Assembly (NCBI GenBank): GCA_963744225.1
Contig: CAVUSV010000005.1
Coordinates: forward strand, 62,001-126,000
DNA: 64,000 nt
Reading direction: 5' to 3'
Source of the DNA: Bog-473 sp963744225
GTDB lineage: Bacteria; Actinomycetota; Acidimicrobiia; Acidimicrobiales; RAAP-2
A model generated the notes under the pieces. That model saw only the letters and a list, made by a program, of their open reading frames with translations. It was not told the DNA's origin and made no database searches. The translations under genes were made by a program, and so were the position numbers. Of the stretch, positions 19,505 through 28,412 are shown one piece after another. Position 1 is the stretch's first letter. The number at the start of each line of letters is the position of its first letter.

Positions 19505-20992
19505 CTACTCCGTGGGCGCCGTCTCGGGTGCGGGGGGTGCGGCCACCTCGGCAGCCTCGGGAGCGCCGACCGGTGCCGCCTCCGCAGCGTCCGCCGGAGC
19601 CGGCGCGGCGGCCTCGGCCGCAACACCCTCGGCCGCAGCACCCTCGGTCGACGCCTCGGGCACCACGACGGGCGTGCCGATCTCCTCGGCGAAGTCGGCC
19701 CAGGCCGCCTGGGCCTCGGTCTCGGGGGTGAACTCGCCCTCGGCGTAGTCGAAGCCGATGTAGTTCCCCTCCTCGTCGTAGGCGTGCTCGCCGAAGGCCT
19801 CGCGGTACTCCTCGGAGACCTCGCCGCCCTCGGCCGCCTGCTTGATGGAGAGGCTGATGCGGCGGCGCTGCAGGTCGATGTCGATGATCTTGACCCAGAG
19901 CTCCTCGCCCGGCGTCACGACCTGCTCGGGCAAGTCGACGTGGTGCACTGCCATCTCCGAGATGTGCACCAGGCCCTCGATGCCGTCGCCCACCTGGACG
20001 AAGGCGCCGAAGGGCACCAGCTTCGTGATGCGGCCATAGACGAGCTGGCCGACCGCGTGCGAGTCGGCGAACTCCTGCCAGGGATCGGACTGGGTCGCCT
20101 TCAGCGACAGGCTGATGCGCTCCTTATCGAGATCCACGTCGAGCACCTCGACCTCGATCTCGTCGCCGACGTTGACCACCGACGACGGGTGGTCGACGTG
20201 CTTCCAGCTGAGCTCGGACACGTGCACCAGGCCGTCCATGCCGCCGAGGTCGACGAATGCGCCGAAATTGACCACCGACGACACGATGCCCTTGCGCCGC
20301 TCCCCTGGCTTCAGGTTCTGCAGGAAGTCGCCTCGCTGCTCCTTCTGGGCCTCCTCGAGCCACGCTCGCCGCGAGAGGACCACGTTGTTGCGGTTGCGAT
20401 CCAGCTCGATGATCTTCGCTTCGATCTCCTTGCCGACGTAGGGCTGGAGTTCGCGCACACGGCGCAGCTCGACCAGCGACGCGGGCAGGAAGCCGCGCAG
20501 CCCGATGTCGACGATGAGGCCGCCCTTGACCACCTCGATCACGGGGCCCGACACCATCTCGCCGTTGTTCTTCTTCTCCTCGATCGTCGTCCAGGCCCGC
20601 TCGTACTGGGCCCGCTTCTTGGAGAGGACGAGACGCCCCTCCTTGTCCTCCTTCTGCAGGACAAGCGCTTCCACGTGCTCACCCAGCTTGACGATCTCGG
20701 TGGGGTCGACGTCGTTGCGGATGGACAGCTCACGGGCGGGGATCACGCCCTCGGACTTGAAACCGATATCGAGCAGGACCTCGTCGCGGTCGATCTTGAC
20801 GACGGTCCCCTCGATCACGTCCCCGTCGTCGAACTCGATGATGGAGTCGCCCATCGCTTTCTCGAGGTCGGCGTCCCCCAGGTCGTCGTCGACGATGGTG
20901 CGGGGCGTGTAGTTGCCCTCGGCATCGAAGCTGCCCATCGCCTCGGGAGAGAGGAGGGTGGTCGGGCCGGCGGTGGTTGCTGCGTCAGTCAT
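19505..20992 (-). CDS. rpsA: 30S ribosomal protein S1
   Basis: 495 aa from ATG 20992, chosen because AAGGAG lies eight bases upstream; the longer frame to 21070 has no such site. Four S1 RNA-binding domains are visible at about 57-126 (GDVIEGTVVKIDRDEVLLDIGFK), 144-210 (GLIVDIGLRGFLPAS), 226-297 (GIVSSVVNFGAFVDLGG, the best-conserved) and 312-384 (GRITKLVPFGAFVQVGDG). An Ala/Pro/Glu-rich acidic tail of about 110 residues follows. Four domains rather than six is normal in actinobacteria. It binds mRNA on the small ribosomal subunit. Converges with the ATP-grasp gene across 26 bp. Confidence 0.97.
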   Translation of the reverse strand: MTDAATTAGPTTLLSPEAMGSFDAEGNYTPRTIVDDDLGDADLEKAMGDSIIEFDDGDVIEGTVVKIDRDEVLLDIGFKSEGVIPARELSIRNDVDPTEIVKLGEHVEALVLQKEDKEGRLVLSKKRAQYERAWTTIEEKKNNGEMVSGPVIEVVKGGLIVDIGLRGFLPASLVELRRVRELQPYVGKEIEAKIIELDRNRNNVVLSRRAWLEEAQKEQRGDFLQNLKPGERRKGIVSSVVNFGAFVDLGGMDGLVHVSELSWKHVDHPSSVVNVGDEIEVEVLDVDLDKERISLSLKATQSDPWQEFADSHAVGQLVYGRITKLVPFGAFVQVGDGIEGLVHISEMAVHHVDLPEQVVTPGEELWVKIIDIDLQRRRISLSIKQAAEGGEVSEEYREAFGEHAYDEEGNYIGFDYAEGEFTPETEAQAAWADFAEEIGTPVVVPEASTEGAAAEGVAAEAAAPAPADAAEAAPVGAPEAAEVAAPPAPETAPTE

Positions 20993-21184
20993 GAAAAAGC
21001 TCCTTGCTGCAGGTGCGATCTGCACCCGCAGGACCGCGCCGGGGTCGGTTCTCGTCGGACAGGGCTGCACCGCCGCCGGTGCCGGCGGGCAGGATCGTTC
21101 AGCGTACCAGGCTCGGTCGGCACCATTTCCGCAGTCCAGGCGGGTATCGAGGGGCGGTCGGCTGGTCCGAACGGCTGGTCCGAG

Positions 21185-21676
21185 TCACCCGGCGGCGCGC
21201 AGCTTGGCCACCAGCCGCTCGAACATCGGGTACGCACCCCCGCCTCCGATCACGTCGATAGAGGGCCGCCACATCTCCCAGCGGTCGATGAGGCGCGGGC
21301 CGAGCAGGCTCCTGATCAATTCGAACTCGACACCGCCATGCTTCTCGAGGGCTCCCAGCTGCTCGAAGTAATCGAGTTCCCGGTACAGGACGTATGCCTC
21401 CTCCGCGTTCTCGGCGATAAACCGCACCATGGCGTCGCGCAAGGCCTCACTCGTCTCGAACCGAGCGACGAGGCGACGCGTTTCCTCCAGTGGGCCCTCG
21501 TTCCAACGTCTGAAGAACTCGACCGCCGTCTCGGCCTGGCGCCCGAGACGCGTCTCCCGGGCCTGTTTGGCCGCGAAGATGACCGCACCGATGGCGCCGA
21601 ACAATGCGAAGGCGCTGACCGCGGTCGCGATCGCCGTGACCTGTTCGGCCCAATTCGGCATGGGTTGGTCCTCCAA
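21185..21676 (-). CDS. DUF4760-like membrane-anchored protein
   Basis: 163 aa (or 158 from the second Met, MPNWAEQ). One N-terminal membrane helix (VTAIATAVSAFALFGAIGAVIFAA) is followed by a cytosolic helical region (QARETRLGRQAETAVEFFRRW..). This single-helix plus helical-tail form resembles DUF4760 proteins, whose function is unknown. It sits between rpsA and the GH43 gene on the same strand with 26 bp to the latter, so it may be co-transcribed with it. Confidence 0.62.
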   Translation of the reverse strand: MEDQPMPNWAEQVTAIATAVSAFALFGAIGAVIFAAKQARETRLGRQAETAVEFFRRWNEGPLEETRRLVARFETSEALRDAMVRFIAENAEEAYVLYRELDYFEQLGALEKHGGVEFELIRSLLGPRLIDRWEMWRPSIDVIGGGGAYPMFERLVAKLRAAG

Positions 21677-21702
21677 TCGATCGGGGTCTCGTCCCCCACC
21701 GC

Positions 21703-23319
21703 TCAGGAACCCTGGGTCAGGGCCTGCTGCGCGTCCTTCAGCGCCTGCAGGCTGTCCTGGGGACAGAGGTACTCGGTGGCGGAGATCGCAACAAGGTCGG
21801 ATTCGAACGTTGTGAGCTGTCGGTTGCCGAGGGACGCAATCACCTGGTCGGCACTTTGATGGTGACCAAGGCCCGTGCAGGCAAGCTCGCCGTCCGCCAC
21901 CACCGCTTGGTCCGAGTCATCGGAGAACGCGCCCGGAACCTTGTGGATGACGGCCAAGAAGGCCTGGTGGGGTTGAGCCGGCACGTTCGGGTCCCCGTAG
22001 TAGAGAAGCGCTTCGGCCAGTGCAGCCGCGGGCGCCCGGGGCGCAATCACCGGCGATTGGCCGCTCGGGAAGGCGATCAAGTCGACATAGAGCCGTCGTT
22101 CGGCGAGATTGCCGCTCTGTCCGGGCGCCAGGCCGTGGTGCACCATCCAGATCAGCCCGCCGGCCTGGAAGAACTCCTCGCCCCCCGGGCCGGGGTCGCT
22201 CTGGGTCCCGTTGGCCCCCGAGGAGAGCCAGGCATGGTCCAACGGTTTCGTGCAGGGACCGATGACGGAGACGCAGCGCGCCAGGCCGATGCCGTAGCCG
22301 TCGGTGCCCCAGAGGTTGCCGGAATAGAAGAGCCAATACGTGCTGCCGTTCTGAATCATCGACGGCCCTTCGACCAGGCCCCCTTCCCAGCTCTGCGACG
22401 CGCCGAGAAGCGGGTGTGCCGGTCCTACGACCGAAAGACCGTCGGACGACAGCTGTTGGGAATAGATGGTGGTGGACAAGTTGCAACAGTCCCCATCGCT
22501 CTTCCACAGCAGCCACGGCGTGCCATCCGGTGCGACGAACACGCTCGGGTCGATCGCACCTCCGTTAGCAACGGGGCACACGAACGCCGCAGACGAGTTG
22601 TCGGTGAACGGGCCCGCGGGGCTGGCGCTCGTTGCCCGCGAGATGCACATTGCGCTCGTGCGGCCATTGGTGGTGGTGACGCAGCCAAACGAAGGTGACG
22701 ATCCGAGGCATCCGAGCGGAATGGTCGCAGGCGTCGAGTAGTACATGACGTATGTGCCGTCCGGTCGTGTCCATATGGACGGCGCCCACTGGAAGCCGGA
22801 CACCGTCCACTGGGGCAGGGTCGGCAACGCGTCCCCCAGGTAGCGGCCGACGAAACCCGTATCACGCGTCAGAGCGATGACCGGCACGTGGGCCGCCGAC
22901 GCATACCGGGTGCTCACGGTATTGGAGGCATAGAGGTAGATGGCATCTGGGGTTCGCAACGCGAAGGGGTCGGCGAAGTCACCGTTGAAGACCGGCGCGT
23001 CCGTGAGCAACCCGCTCAACACATTGAGCGGGATGCCATTGGCGGTGGAGGGATCGAGGCCAATCGGGCCTTTCGTCGCCATCCGACCGATCGGGATGGG
23101 AAGTTCGCCGGCACGGGCCGACGGCTCTGCAGCGACGCGCAGGGTCTGATGCGTCGCTTGGGCCGAGCCGCCCTCGCTACAACCGGCGAGCAAGACGAGC
23201 ACACCCGACAGCAGGAGCGAAAGGCTCTTGACTGTGGCCGAGGTCCCCTGCGCCGGTCGTCGTTGCACGATCCGGGTGAGCGTATGCCGTCGCGCCAGTC
23301 TCACCGCGGACCGATGCAC
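21703..23319 (-). CDS. Secreted GH43-like glycoside hydrolase lipoprotein with C-terminal DUF732
   Basis: 538 aa from GTG 23319; the exact start is uncertain. A lipoprotein signal is visible: SLSLLLSGVLVLLAGCSEGG (lipobox LAGC). The five-bladed propeller (about 85-440) carries the three GH43 acidic residues in context: FADPFALR (base Asp), AIDPSVFVAPDG (pKa-modulating Asp) and VEGPSMIQNG (acid Glu). These enzymes cut arabinans or xylans, fitting the arabinan theme of region 1. The last ~85 residues (FLAVIHKVPGAFSDDSDQ..ACTGL..EYLCPQ) match DUF732, a small disulfide domain known mainly from mycobacterial secreted proteins. The pairing of GH43 with DUF732 looks unusual. Confidence 0.78.
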   Translation of the reverse strand: MHRSAVRLARRHTLTRIVQRRPAQGTSATVKSLSLLLSGVLVLLAGCSEGGSAQATHQTLRVAAEPSARAGELPIPIGRMATKGPIGLDPSTANGIPLNVLSGLLTDAPVFNGDFADPFALRTPDAIYLYASNTVSTRYASAAHVPVIALTRDTGFVGRYLGDALPTLPQWTVSGFQWAPSIWTRPDGTYVMYYSTPATIPLGCLGSSPSFGCVTTTNGRTSAMCISRATSASPAGPFTDNSSAAFVCPVANGGAIDPSVFVAPDGTPWLLWKSDGDCCNLSTTIYSQQLSSDGLSVVGPAHPLLGASQSWEGGLVEGPSMIQNGSTYWLFYSGNLWGTDGYGIGLARCVSVIGPCTKPLDHAWLSSGANGTQSDPGPGGEEFFQAGGLIWMVHHGLAPGQSGNLAERRLYVDLIAFPSGQSPVIAPRAPAAALAEALLYYGDPNVPAQPHQAFLAVIHKVPGAFSDDSDQAVVADGELACTGLGHHQSADQVIASLGNRQLTTFESDLVAISATEYLCPQDSLQALKDAQQALTQGS

Positions 23320-23370
23320 CGGCGACGGGCGCCACGGCGTCGCCGCCGCGCGGCAGCCGGAAGGGTGCGC

Positions 23371-23865
23371 TCAGACGGCGGACACGGCGGAGCTGGCCGG
23401 TCGGGGACTCGGCTCCCTCAGGGACCACCACCGCTTCGCACCGTCAGAAACGACCGACGCCGGGTGCACACTGGCCGACCGAGACGTGGCAAAGACGTGG
23501 AGCGACGTGATGACGTCGTGGAGCAGGGCCCCAACCCGGCGACCGTAGAATTCGGTGCCGACGGGCCAATCCAAGTTCACCGGCCGGATTGCGGCGGCGC
23601 AGACTGTGGTCGACCACTCCGAGAACTCGAGACTCATCCGGATCGGCCGACACCGCATCCACAGGAGGCCCGGCACGGCATAGAACTGGAGGGGGTCGGC
23701 ACTCGCGTGTTCGGGTCGTGGGGAGAGCCACATCCGGCGTTCGAGCCGAACGGGCCGCCGACGCTGTGGGACCGGGAGAAGACTCTGGTGCCACGCGGCA
23801 ACCGCCTCTCTGGCTTCGAGAGGGTGCATGGGAATCTGTCTCGAAACATGGGCCGACTCAAACAC
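23371..23865 (-). CDS. Hypothetical protein
   Basis: 164 aa from GTG 23865. No family recognised. The central part (YAVPGLLWMRCRPIRMSLEFSEWSTTVCAAAI) and DVITSLHVFATSR look like a folded protein, and no better frame exists on either strand here. The stop lies about 50 bp upstream of the GH43 start on the same strand. The N-terminal portion is basic and could be partly untranslated leader. Confidence 0.5.
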   Translation of the reverse strand: MFESAHVSRQIPMHPLEAREAVAAWHQSLLPVPQRRRPVRLERRMWLSPRPEHASADPLQFYAVPGLLWMRCRPIRMSLEFSEWSTTVCAAAIRPVNLDWPVGTEFYGRRVGALLHDVITSLHVFATSRSASVHPASVVSDGAKRWWSLREPSPRPASSAVSAV

Positions 23866-24200
23866 GGTGCATCCTCCTTCTGTGAAGCGCCTACTTGAGT
23901 AGTGAATCCATGTGCGGCAGCTTCTTGAGGCCGCCTGAGCAGTGAAGGGATTCTCTTTCCGGGGCTTGACTCTGACCCGGACCTGTCGCCGAGTCCGTTC
24001 CCATCCTGCGCCTCGAGCGGGGCGCTGTCTGTCAACCAGCCGACACAGTGAAGGCGAACCGTCGGACGTCGCGCCGGCGCGTCGGTGCGTCTCAAGGCGC
24101 GGCGTCCCGTCCGCCTGGTCGTGGCAAGGCGTGCGGAGGGGACGGTAGCTTTGGGCGCTTCAGATGATCGACCTTCAGGGGGTTGGACGTGGGAGGCACC
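23866..24200. promoter_or_regulatory. Divergent intergenic region (335 bp)
   Basis: Non-coding stretch between the minus-strand hypothetical gene and the plus-strand Crp/Fnr gene. It should hold both promoters. I see no ORF, RNA gene or array repeat in it and could not fix a promoter. GGAGG at 24191-24195 is the likely ribosome-binding site of the regulator. Confidence 0.4.
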
Positions 24201-24851
24201 GTGAAGTGGCGCATCCTCTCCTCCCTCTCGGAATCCGACTGCCGGACGCTCCTCTCTCGCTGCCACCGGCAGCGATTCGCCAAGGCCGAACACGTCTTTC
24301 ACGAAGGCGACCTGGGGGACAGCGTGTACCTGGTCGACGCCGGGACGCTGGCCGTGCGGGTGACCACCCCGATGGGGGAGGTCGTCACTTTGAACGTGTT
24401 GCAGACCGGGGATGCCTTCGGTGAGCAGGCACTCCTCGACAAGTCCTCCCTGCGCACGGCCGCCGTGATTGCCCTGGAGCGCACGGAGACGTTGTGCTTC
24501 ACGAGGGCCGAGTTCGAGGCCCTCTGGACCGACCACCCAATGGCCGCCAAGGTGGTGGCCGAGATGCTCGATACCCGGCTTCGGGCGACCACCCAGGCGC
24601 TGTTGGAAGCCCTCTACGTCCCTGCCGACACCCGCGTGCTGCGCCGACTGGCTCGCCTGGCGGACATCTACGCCACGCATGCCTCCGAATCGATCCCCCT
24701 CACACAGGACGATCTGGCGTCGATGGCCGGTACCACCCGTCAGACGGTGAACAAGGTGCTCAGAGAGGCGCAGCGCCATGGTCTCCTCACGCTGGCCCGG
24801 GGACGAATCACGGTGTCCGACAAGGAAGGCTTGGTCCGACGAGCCCGCTGA
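24201..24851 (+). CDS. Crp/Fnr-family transcriptional regulator
   Basis: 216 aa from GTG 24201, preferred because GGAGG lies five bases upstream; TTG 24183 and GTG 24189 are in frame but lack such spacing. The N-terminal cyclic-nucleotide-binding-like domain (about 5-120) has HEGDLGDSVYLVDAG and GDAFGEQALL. The C-terminal winged helix has LTQDDLASMAGTTRQTVNKVL (about 165-185), the recognition helix of the Crp family. No Cys cluster for Fe-S binding is seen, so it is more like a Crp/CRP-like sensor than Fnr. It probably controls nearby secreted-protein genes or itself; targets unknown. Confidence 0.9.
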   Translation: MKWRILSSLSESDCRTLLSRCHRQRFAKAEHVFHEGDLGDSVYLVDAGTLAVRVTTPMGEVVTLNVLQTGDAFGEQALLDKSSLRTAAVIALERTETLCFTRAEFEALWTDHPMAAKVVAEMLDTRLRATTQALLEALYVPADTRVLRRLARLADIYATHASESIPLTQDDLASMAGTTRQTVNKVLREAQRHGLLTLARGRITVSDKEGLVRRAR

Positions 24852-24921
24852 GACCCGGCCTCGTGCGCGCTGCCGTCTGTTGTCCGGATTCAGCCGGGCC
24901 TGAGCGAGCGGCTGGCGACGA

Positions 24922-25860
24922 ATGCCGCGGACGCCTGGGGCCGCTCGCGTGCAGATCGTGACGCGCCGTGTGCCGCGCCTGGGGGCGCCCATGGTCGCGG
25001 TGTTGCTGAGCCTCAGTGGAGCGGGTGCGCACACCGCGGCGGCGTCGCCGACGCCCTCGACGTACCAAGGCTTCGCGCATCCGCGGCCCGTGGTGATCCG
25101 AGGCTACGCCGGCAGCGCCATGGAACCGTTCGTCACTCCTGATGGCAAGTACCTACTCTTCAACAACAGCAACACCGCGATGCATACGACGCTGCGCTAT
25201 GCCACACGTGTCGACGACACCACGTTTCTCTACGGCGGTGCGGTCAGCGGAGCGAACGACGTGACGGCCCTGACGGCCGTTCCCGCCGTGACCGCCAACG
25301 AGACGCTGTTCTTCATCTCGACACGGAGCTACGCGCGGTCACTGTCGACGGTGTACGAGGCCCGGTTTCACGGTGGCACGGCCGCAGGGGTTGCCTTGGT
25401 TGCCGGCTTGGCCGCTCCACGGCGGGGCATCATCAACTTCGACGTCGACGTGTCCCCCGACGGGAGCTCACTCTATGTGTCCGAGGGAGCCTTCAACGGT
25501 GGGTCGGCGCCCGATGCGGCATCGATCGTCGAGTACACGCGCTTGAACGGCGGGTTCGTTCGCAGTGTCTCGAGTGAACGTGTACTGAAGGAGGTCAACG
25601 ATCCGACGGCGCTCACCTATGCCGCGGACATCTCTTCCAACGGCTTGGAGCTGTTCTTCACACGAGCGACCGCAGGTGCGCCACCACGGATCTATCGGGC
25701 CGTACGCAGCGCTCCGTCGCTTCCGTTTGGAGACGTACAACTCGTCGGGGCGGCAACTGGCTTCGTCGAAGCCCCGGCGCTGAGTGGCGACCGGCGCCTG
25801 CTGTACTTCCACCGCCACACTGGTCACCACTTTTCGATCTACGTCGCCAGTCGCACCTGA
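24922..25860 (+). CDS. Secreted WD40/PD40-like beta-propeller protein
   Basis: 312 aa, or 289 from the internal Met (MVAVLLSLSGAGAHTAAA), a clearer signal peptide. The mature part has TolB/PD40-like repeats: EPFVTPDGKYLLFNN, FDVDVSPDGSSLYVSEG, AADISSNGLELFFTRA and APALSGDRRLLYFHR, each a 'SPDG..LYF' blade. Likely an extracellular beta-propeller without visible catalytic residues. It is the last gene before the repeat-bounded array; no repeat copy separates it from the regulator upstream. Confidence 0.78.
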   Translation: MPRTPGAARVQIVTRRVPRLGAPMVAVLLSLSGAGAHTAAASPTPSTYQGFAHPRPVVIRGYAGSAMEPFVTPDGKYLLFNNSNTAMHTTLRYATRVDDTTFLYGGAVSGANDVTALTAVPAVTANETLFFISTRSYARSLSTVYEARFHGGTAAGVALVAGLAAPRRGIINFDVDVSPDGSSLYVSEGAFNGGSAPDAASIVEYTRLNGGFVRSVSSERVLKEVNDPTALTYAADISSNGLELFFTRATAGAPPRIYRAVRSAPSLPFGDVQLVGAATGFVEAPALSGDRRLLYFHRHTGHHFSIYVASRT

Positions 25861-26017
25861 ACGCGAGGGCGCACCGGAGCGAATGCCGGTGCCGAGCACC
25901 ACATGCTCGAACTCATGATGACCGAGGATCGCATTCAGGAGTTCGTCCAGCGCTTCCGATGAACCCATCATTGGGGGGGCAACTCCGAGGTGCGGCGCGC
26001 CTCCCGCTCCCGTTCGG

Positions 26018-26070
26018 GCCCCCTCAAACGCCGGGAAGGTGGGACAGTTCTCAAGCGGGCACTTCGGGAC
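26018..26070 (+). repeat. Array repeat, copy 1 (first of the array)
   Basis: Core ACGCCGGGAAGGTGGGACAG followed by ACTTCGGGAC. Marks the left edge of the repeat-bounded region; I found none upstream. Confidence 0.75.
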
Positions 26071-26147
26071 TACGCCTTCCCAGCGGTCCAACTCGACGCG
26101 AGTGGGATCATCTCACTTCCGTGCCGCGTGGTCGGACTTCTGCGAAC

Positions 26148-27755
26148 TCAAGACGAACCGTTACTCACGGTCACCGTGATCGGCGGGCTCAGAGGCGCTG
26201 GGAGGGGAGCCTGCGCCTCTGCCTGCAGCGTGTAAGACCCGTTCGGGACGCTGGTCGTGTCCCACCGCGCAATCCATCCATACAGACTCGGCGAGATTGC
26301 CGTTGCGACCACCTGATTGGAGAGCGAACCCCCGCTCACCTTGAAGTCCACCGAGGTGACGTCACCTCCGCCGCTCACCGACGCGTCCAGGATGGTCGAG
26401 CCGCTGACCGTCGCCCCGTTCTGGGGAACAACGACCTGTGTTTGCAGAACTCCGAACGCAGCGAAGCCCGGGGAGCTTCCGGCGTAGACGATTCCGTTCG
26501 CAACGATCGGCGAAGAGCCGTATCCGAATGAACTCTGGATGTCGCCGAGACTGTGACCGCTCTCGTCGTGGACGCTGATACCGGCGGCCCACGGCGCATA
26601 CACGAGGCCGTTCGCCACCGCCGGCGATGACGGGTACGCAGCTCCGGTAAAACCCCACACGGGGCTGCAGAACTTGGGAGTGCCTGAGCAGTTGGTGTTG
26701 CCGGCTGCGTCGAAGGCGTCGAAATTGCTTTGGATGTGGCCCAGCTCGCTGACGTAGACGTACCCGCCCACGACCGCCGGTGAGCCCTGCACACCACCGA
26801 TGGCCCCGCCGATCCAGAGCGGGCTGCAGGTCGTGGGAGACCCCGAACAGTTGGTTCTCCCGGCGGCGTCGAAGGCATAGAGGTCGCCGTCGTAGAGAAG
26901 GTACGGGCCGTTGGAGCCGACGTAGACCGTGCCGTTGGCGACCGCCGGCGCCGATTCGACCGGCCCCGCGGTCGCTCCGGTCCAGAGGGGAGTGCAGATC
27001 GTCGGAGCTCCCCCGCAGTTGGTGTTCCCCGCAGCGTCGAAGGCATAGAGGTTGTCGTCGTTGGAGCCAATGTAGAGCACGCCGCTGGCCACGGCGGCCG
27101 ACGACTCGATCGGTCCGCCGGTCGGTGCGCTCCAGAGTGGTCGGCAGATAGTCGGTGAGCCCGAACAGTTGGTGTTCCCCGCAGCGTCGAAGGCATAGAG
27201 GTTGTCGTCGGTCGAGCCGATGTAGACCACTCCGTTGGCCACCACCGGCGCCGACCTGTCCGCGGGACCAATGGACGCGCTCCACAGTGGCGCGCAGGTC
27301 TTGGGTGTTCCGCCGCAGTTCGTAGTGCCAGCGGCGTCGAAGGCCTGCAGATTGTCAGACGAAGCGGCGAAGACCACACCGTTGACAACGGCCGGAGAGG
27401 TGAATCCGGAACCCGTTCCGAGTGAGGCGGTCCACAGCGGCGAACAGGTCCTCGGTCGGCCGCCACAGCTCGCGGTACCTGTGGCATCGAAGGACTCGAG
27501 TGTCTCTGCCTGTGTCGTGCGGACCTGCGAGACGACGTAGAGGACACCATTGGCGACAACGGGTGATCCGCCCACGGCGCCGCCGGTATTGCCGTAAAAC
27601 GCCGGGACGAGAGCGGGGACGTTGCTCGCATTTAGGGTGTAGTCCGGGGTCAAGTGTGTGTTGGTGGCGTCGAACCCGAACATTGTCCAGTCGCAACCCG
27701 AGAACACCAGGGCAACTGCGACAAGTCCGAGCAATGCACGCCGCTGTTTCCTCAC
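26148..27755 (-). CDS. PQQ-like beta-propeller lipoprotein with C-terminal Ig-like domain
   Basis: 535 aa. Lipoprotein signal LLGLVAVALVFSGCDW. The body (about 45-430) is a repetitive propeller: each blade has the pattern 'PVVANGVVYIGSTDDNLYAFDAAGNTNC' in variants, with SGSPT/GGTPK..C.PLW linkers, so about eight blades of ~45 residues. Unusually, each blade carries a Cys pair in its linker, which may give disulfide staples. The C-terminal ~85 residues (VVPQNGATVSGSTILDA.., TSVPNGSYTLQAEA) form a bacterial Ig-like domain. Probably surface-attached; no function known. First gene of the repeat-bounded array. Confidence 0.85.
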   Translation of the reverse strand: MRKQRRALLGLVAVALVFSGCDWTMFGFDATNTHLTPDYTLNASNVPALVPAFYGNTGGAVGGSPVVANGVLYVVSQVRTTQAETLESFDATGTASCGGRPRTCSPLWTASLGTGSGFTSPAVVNGVVFAASSDNLQAFDAAGTTNCGGTPKTCAPLWSASIGPADRSAPVVANGVVYIGSTDDNLYAFDAAGNTNCSGSPTICRPLWSAPTGGPIESSAAVASGVLYIGSNDDNLYAFDAAGNTNCGGAPTICTPLWTGATAGPVESAPAVANGTVYVGSNGPYLLYDGDLYAFDAAGRTNCSGSPTTCSPLWIGGAIGGVQGSPAVVGGYVYVSELGHIQSNFDAFDAAGNTNCSGTPKFCSPVWGFTGAAYPSSPAVANGLVYAPWAAGISVHDESGHSLGDIQSSFGYGSSPIVANGIVYAGSSPGFAAFGVLQTQVVVPQNGATVSGSTILDASVSGGGDVTSVDFKVSGGSLSNQVVATAISPSLYGWIARWDTTSVPNGSYTLQAEAQAPLPAPLSPPITVTVSNGSS

Positions 27756-27840
27756 CGTTCAGCCCCTCTCCGTCCCTGCCCTACGCCCTCTTCGCACAGA
27801 TTGTCACTATCCCGGGGCCGTGTCACTCAAGGCGGAGTTG

Positions 27841-27874
27841 GGTGCCCCTCCGTCGGGTCGGTGGCACGGATCAC
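27841..27874 (+). repeat. Array repeat, weaker copy
   Basis: GGTGCCCC.. ..GGTGGCAC, with stem GTGCC/GGCAC intact; the loop core is altered (CGTCGGGT). Between the propeller gene and a VOC gene. Confidence 0.5.
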
Positions 27875-28284
27875 AGGGTGGGCGACCTCCAGAAGAACTC
27901 CAGCTGGATGTTGTCCGGATCGCGAAAAGTAAGCATTGCGTTCGGTGTGTACTCGGGTTCCTTGACCCCTGAGTGTTGGATGCCCAACCGATCCAACTTC
28001 GCTGCCCACTCTTCGAGGTCTTCTCGTCGGTCTACCAAGAACTCCAGGTGATCGAGGCCGGTATGCAACTCGCTGAAACGCTCCCCCTGATTGTCCTCAT
28101 GGCCGACGAGGCACAAAACAAGCTGCGTCCTCGGCTCAGCGAGTGCGATGTAGCGCATCCTGCGGTCGGCCGCGGTGAAGTCGTACAGCACCTCTAAGTC
28201 CAGCAAGGCTGAATACCAGGACGCGCTGCTTTCTGGGTCGCGAACTGTCAGGTTGACTTCCACTCGACCGGAGATCGAAGGCAT
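27871..28284 (-). CDS. VOC/glyoxalase family protein
   Basis: 137 aa, one full bleomycin-resistance/glyoxalase unit of two beta-alpha-beta-beta-beta modules. Seen: VNLTVRDPESSASWYSALLDLEVLYD at the N-terminus, HTGLDHLEFLVDRREDLEEWA in the middle (His of the metal site) and FRDPDNIQLEFFW at the end (the usual Glu metal ligand). Such proteins act as dioxygenases, isomerases or antibiotic-binding proteins; the substrate is not readable. One of four VOC genes in the array. Confidence 0.88.
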   Translation of the reverse strand: MPSISGRVEVNLTVRDPESSASWYSALLDLEVLYDFTAADRRMRYIALAEPRTQLVLCLVGHEDNQGERFSELHTGLDHLEFLVDRREDLEEWAAKLDRLGIQHSGVKEPEYTPNAMLTFRDPDNIQLEFFWRSPTL

Positions 28285-28327
28285 AGACGGAGTTTCTCAC
28301 CCCGGCAAAGAGAGAGCGGAGGCTCAA

Positions 28328-28360
28328 TGCCCCAGTCGCCGGGCTGGGACGGGCTGAACG
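28328..28360 (+). repeat. Array repeat
   Basis: TGCCCCAGTCGCCGGGCTGG; stem CCCAG/CTGGG pairs perfectly around the loop. Confidence 0.75.
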
Positions 28361-28412
28361 CCTTGGCGGAGCCCCCTCGTCACCCCGTCCCAGGAGACTG
28401 CCTTGCAGCCGC

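Noticed and set aside
19784..21859. Long plus-strand ORF (691 codons)
   Set aside because: Antisense to rpsA; its Leu/Asp/His-rich text is the mirror of S1 domains.
23634..25034. Minus-strand ORF of 466 codons
   Set aside because: Antisense to the Crp/Fnr gene, whose motifs are unambiguous; part of it merely overlaps the 23371-23865 gene in another frame.
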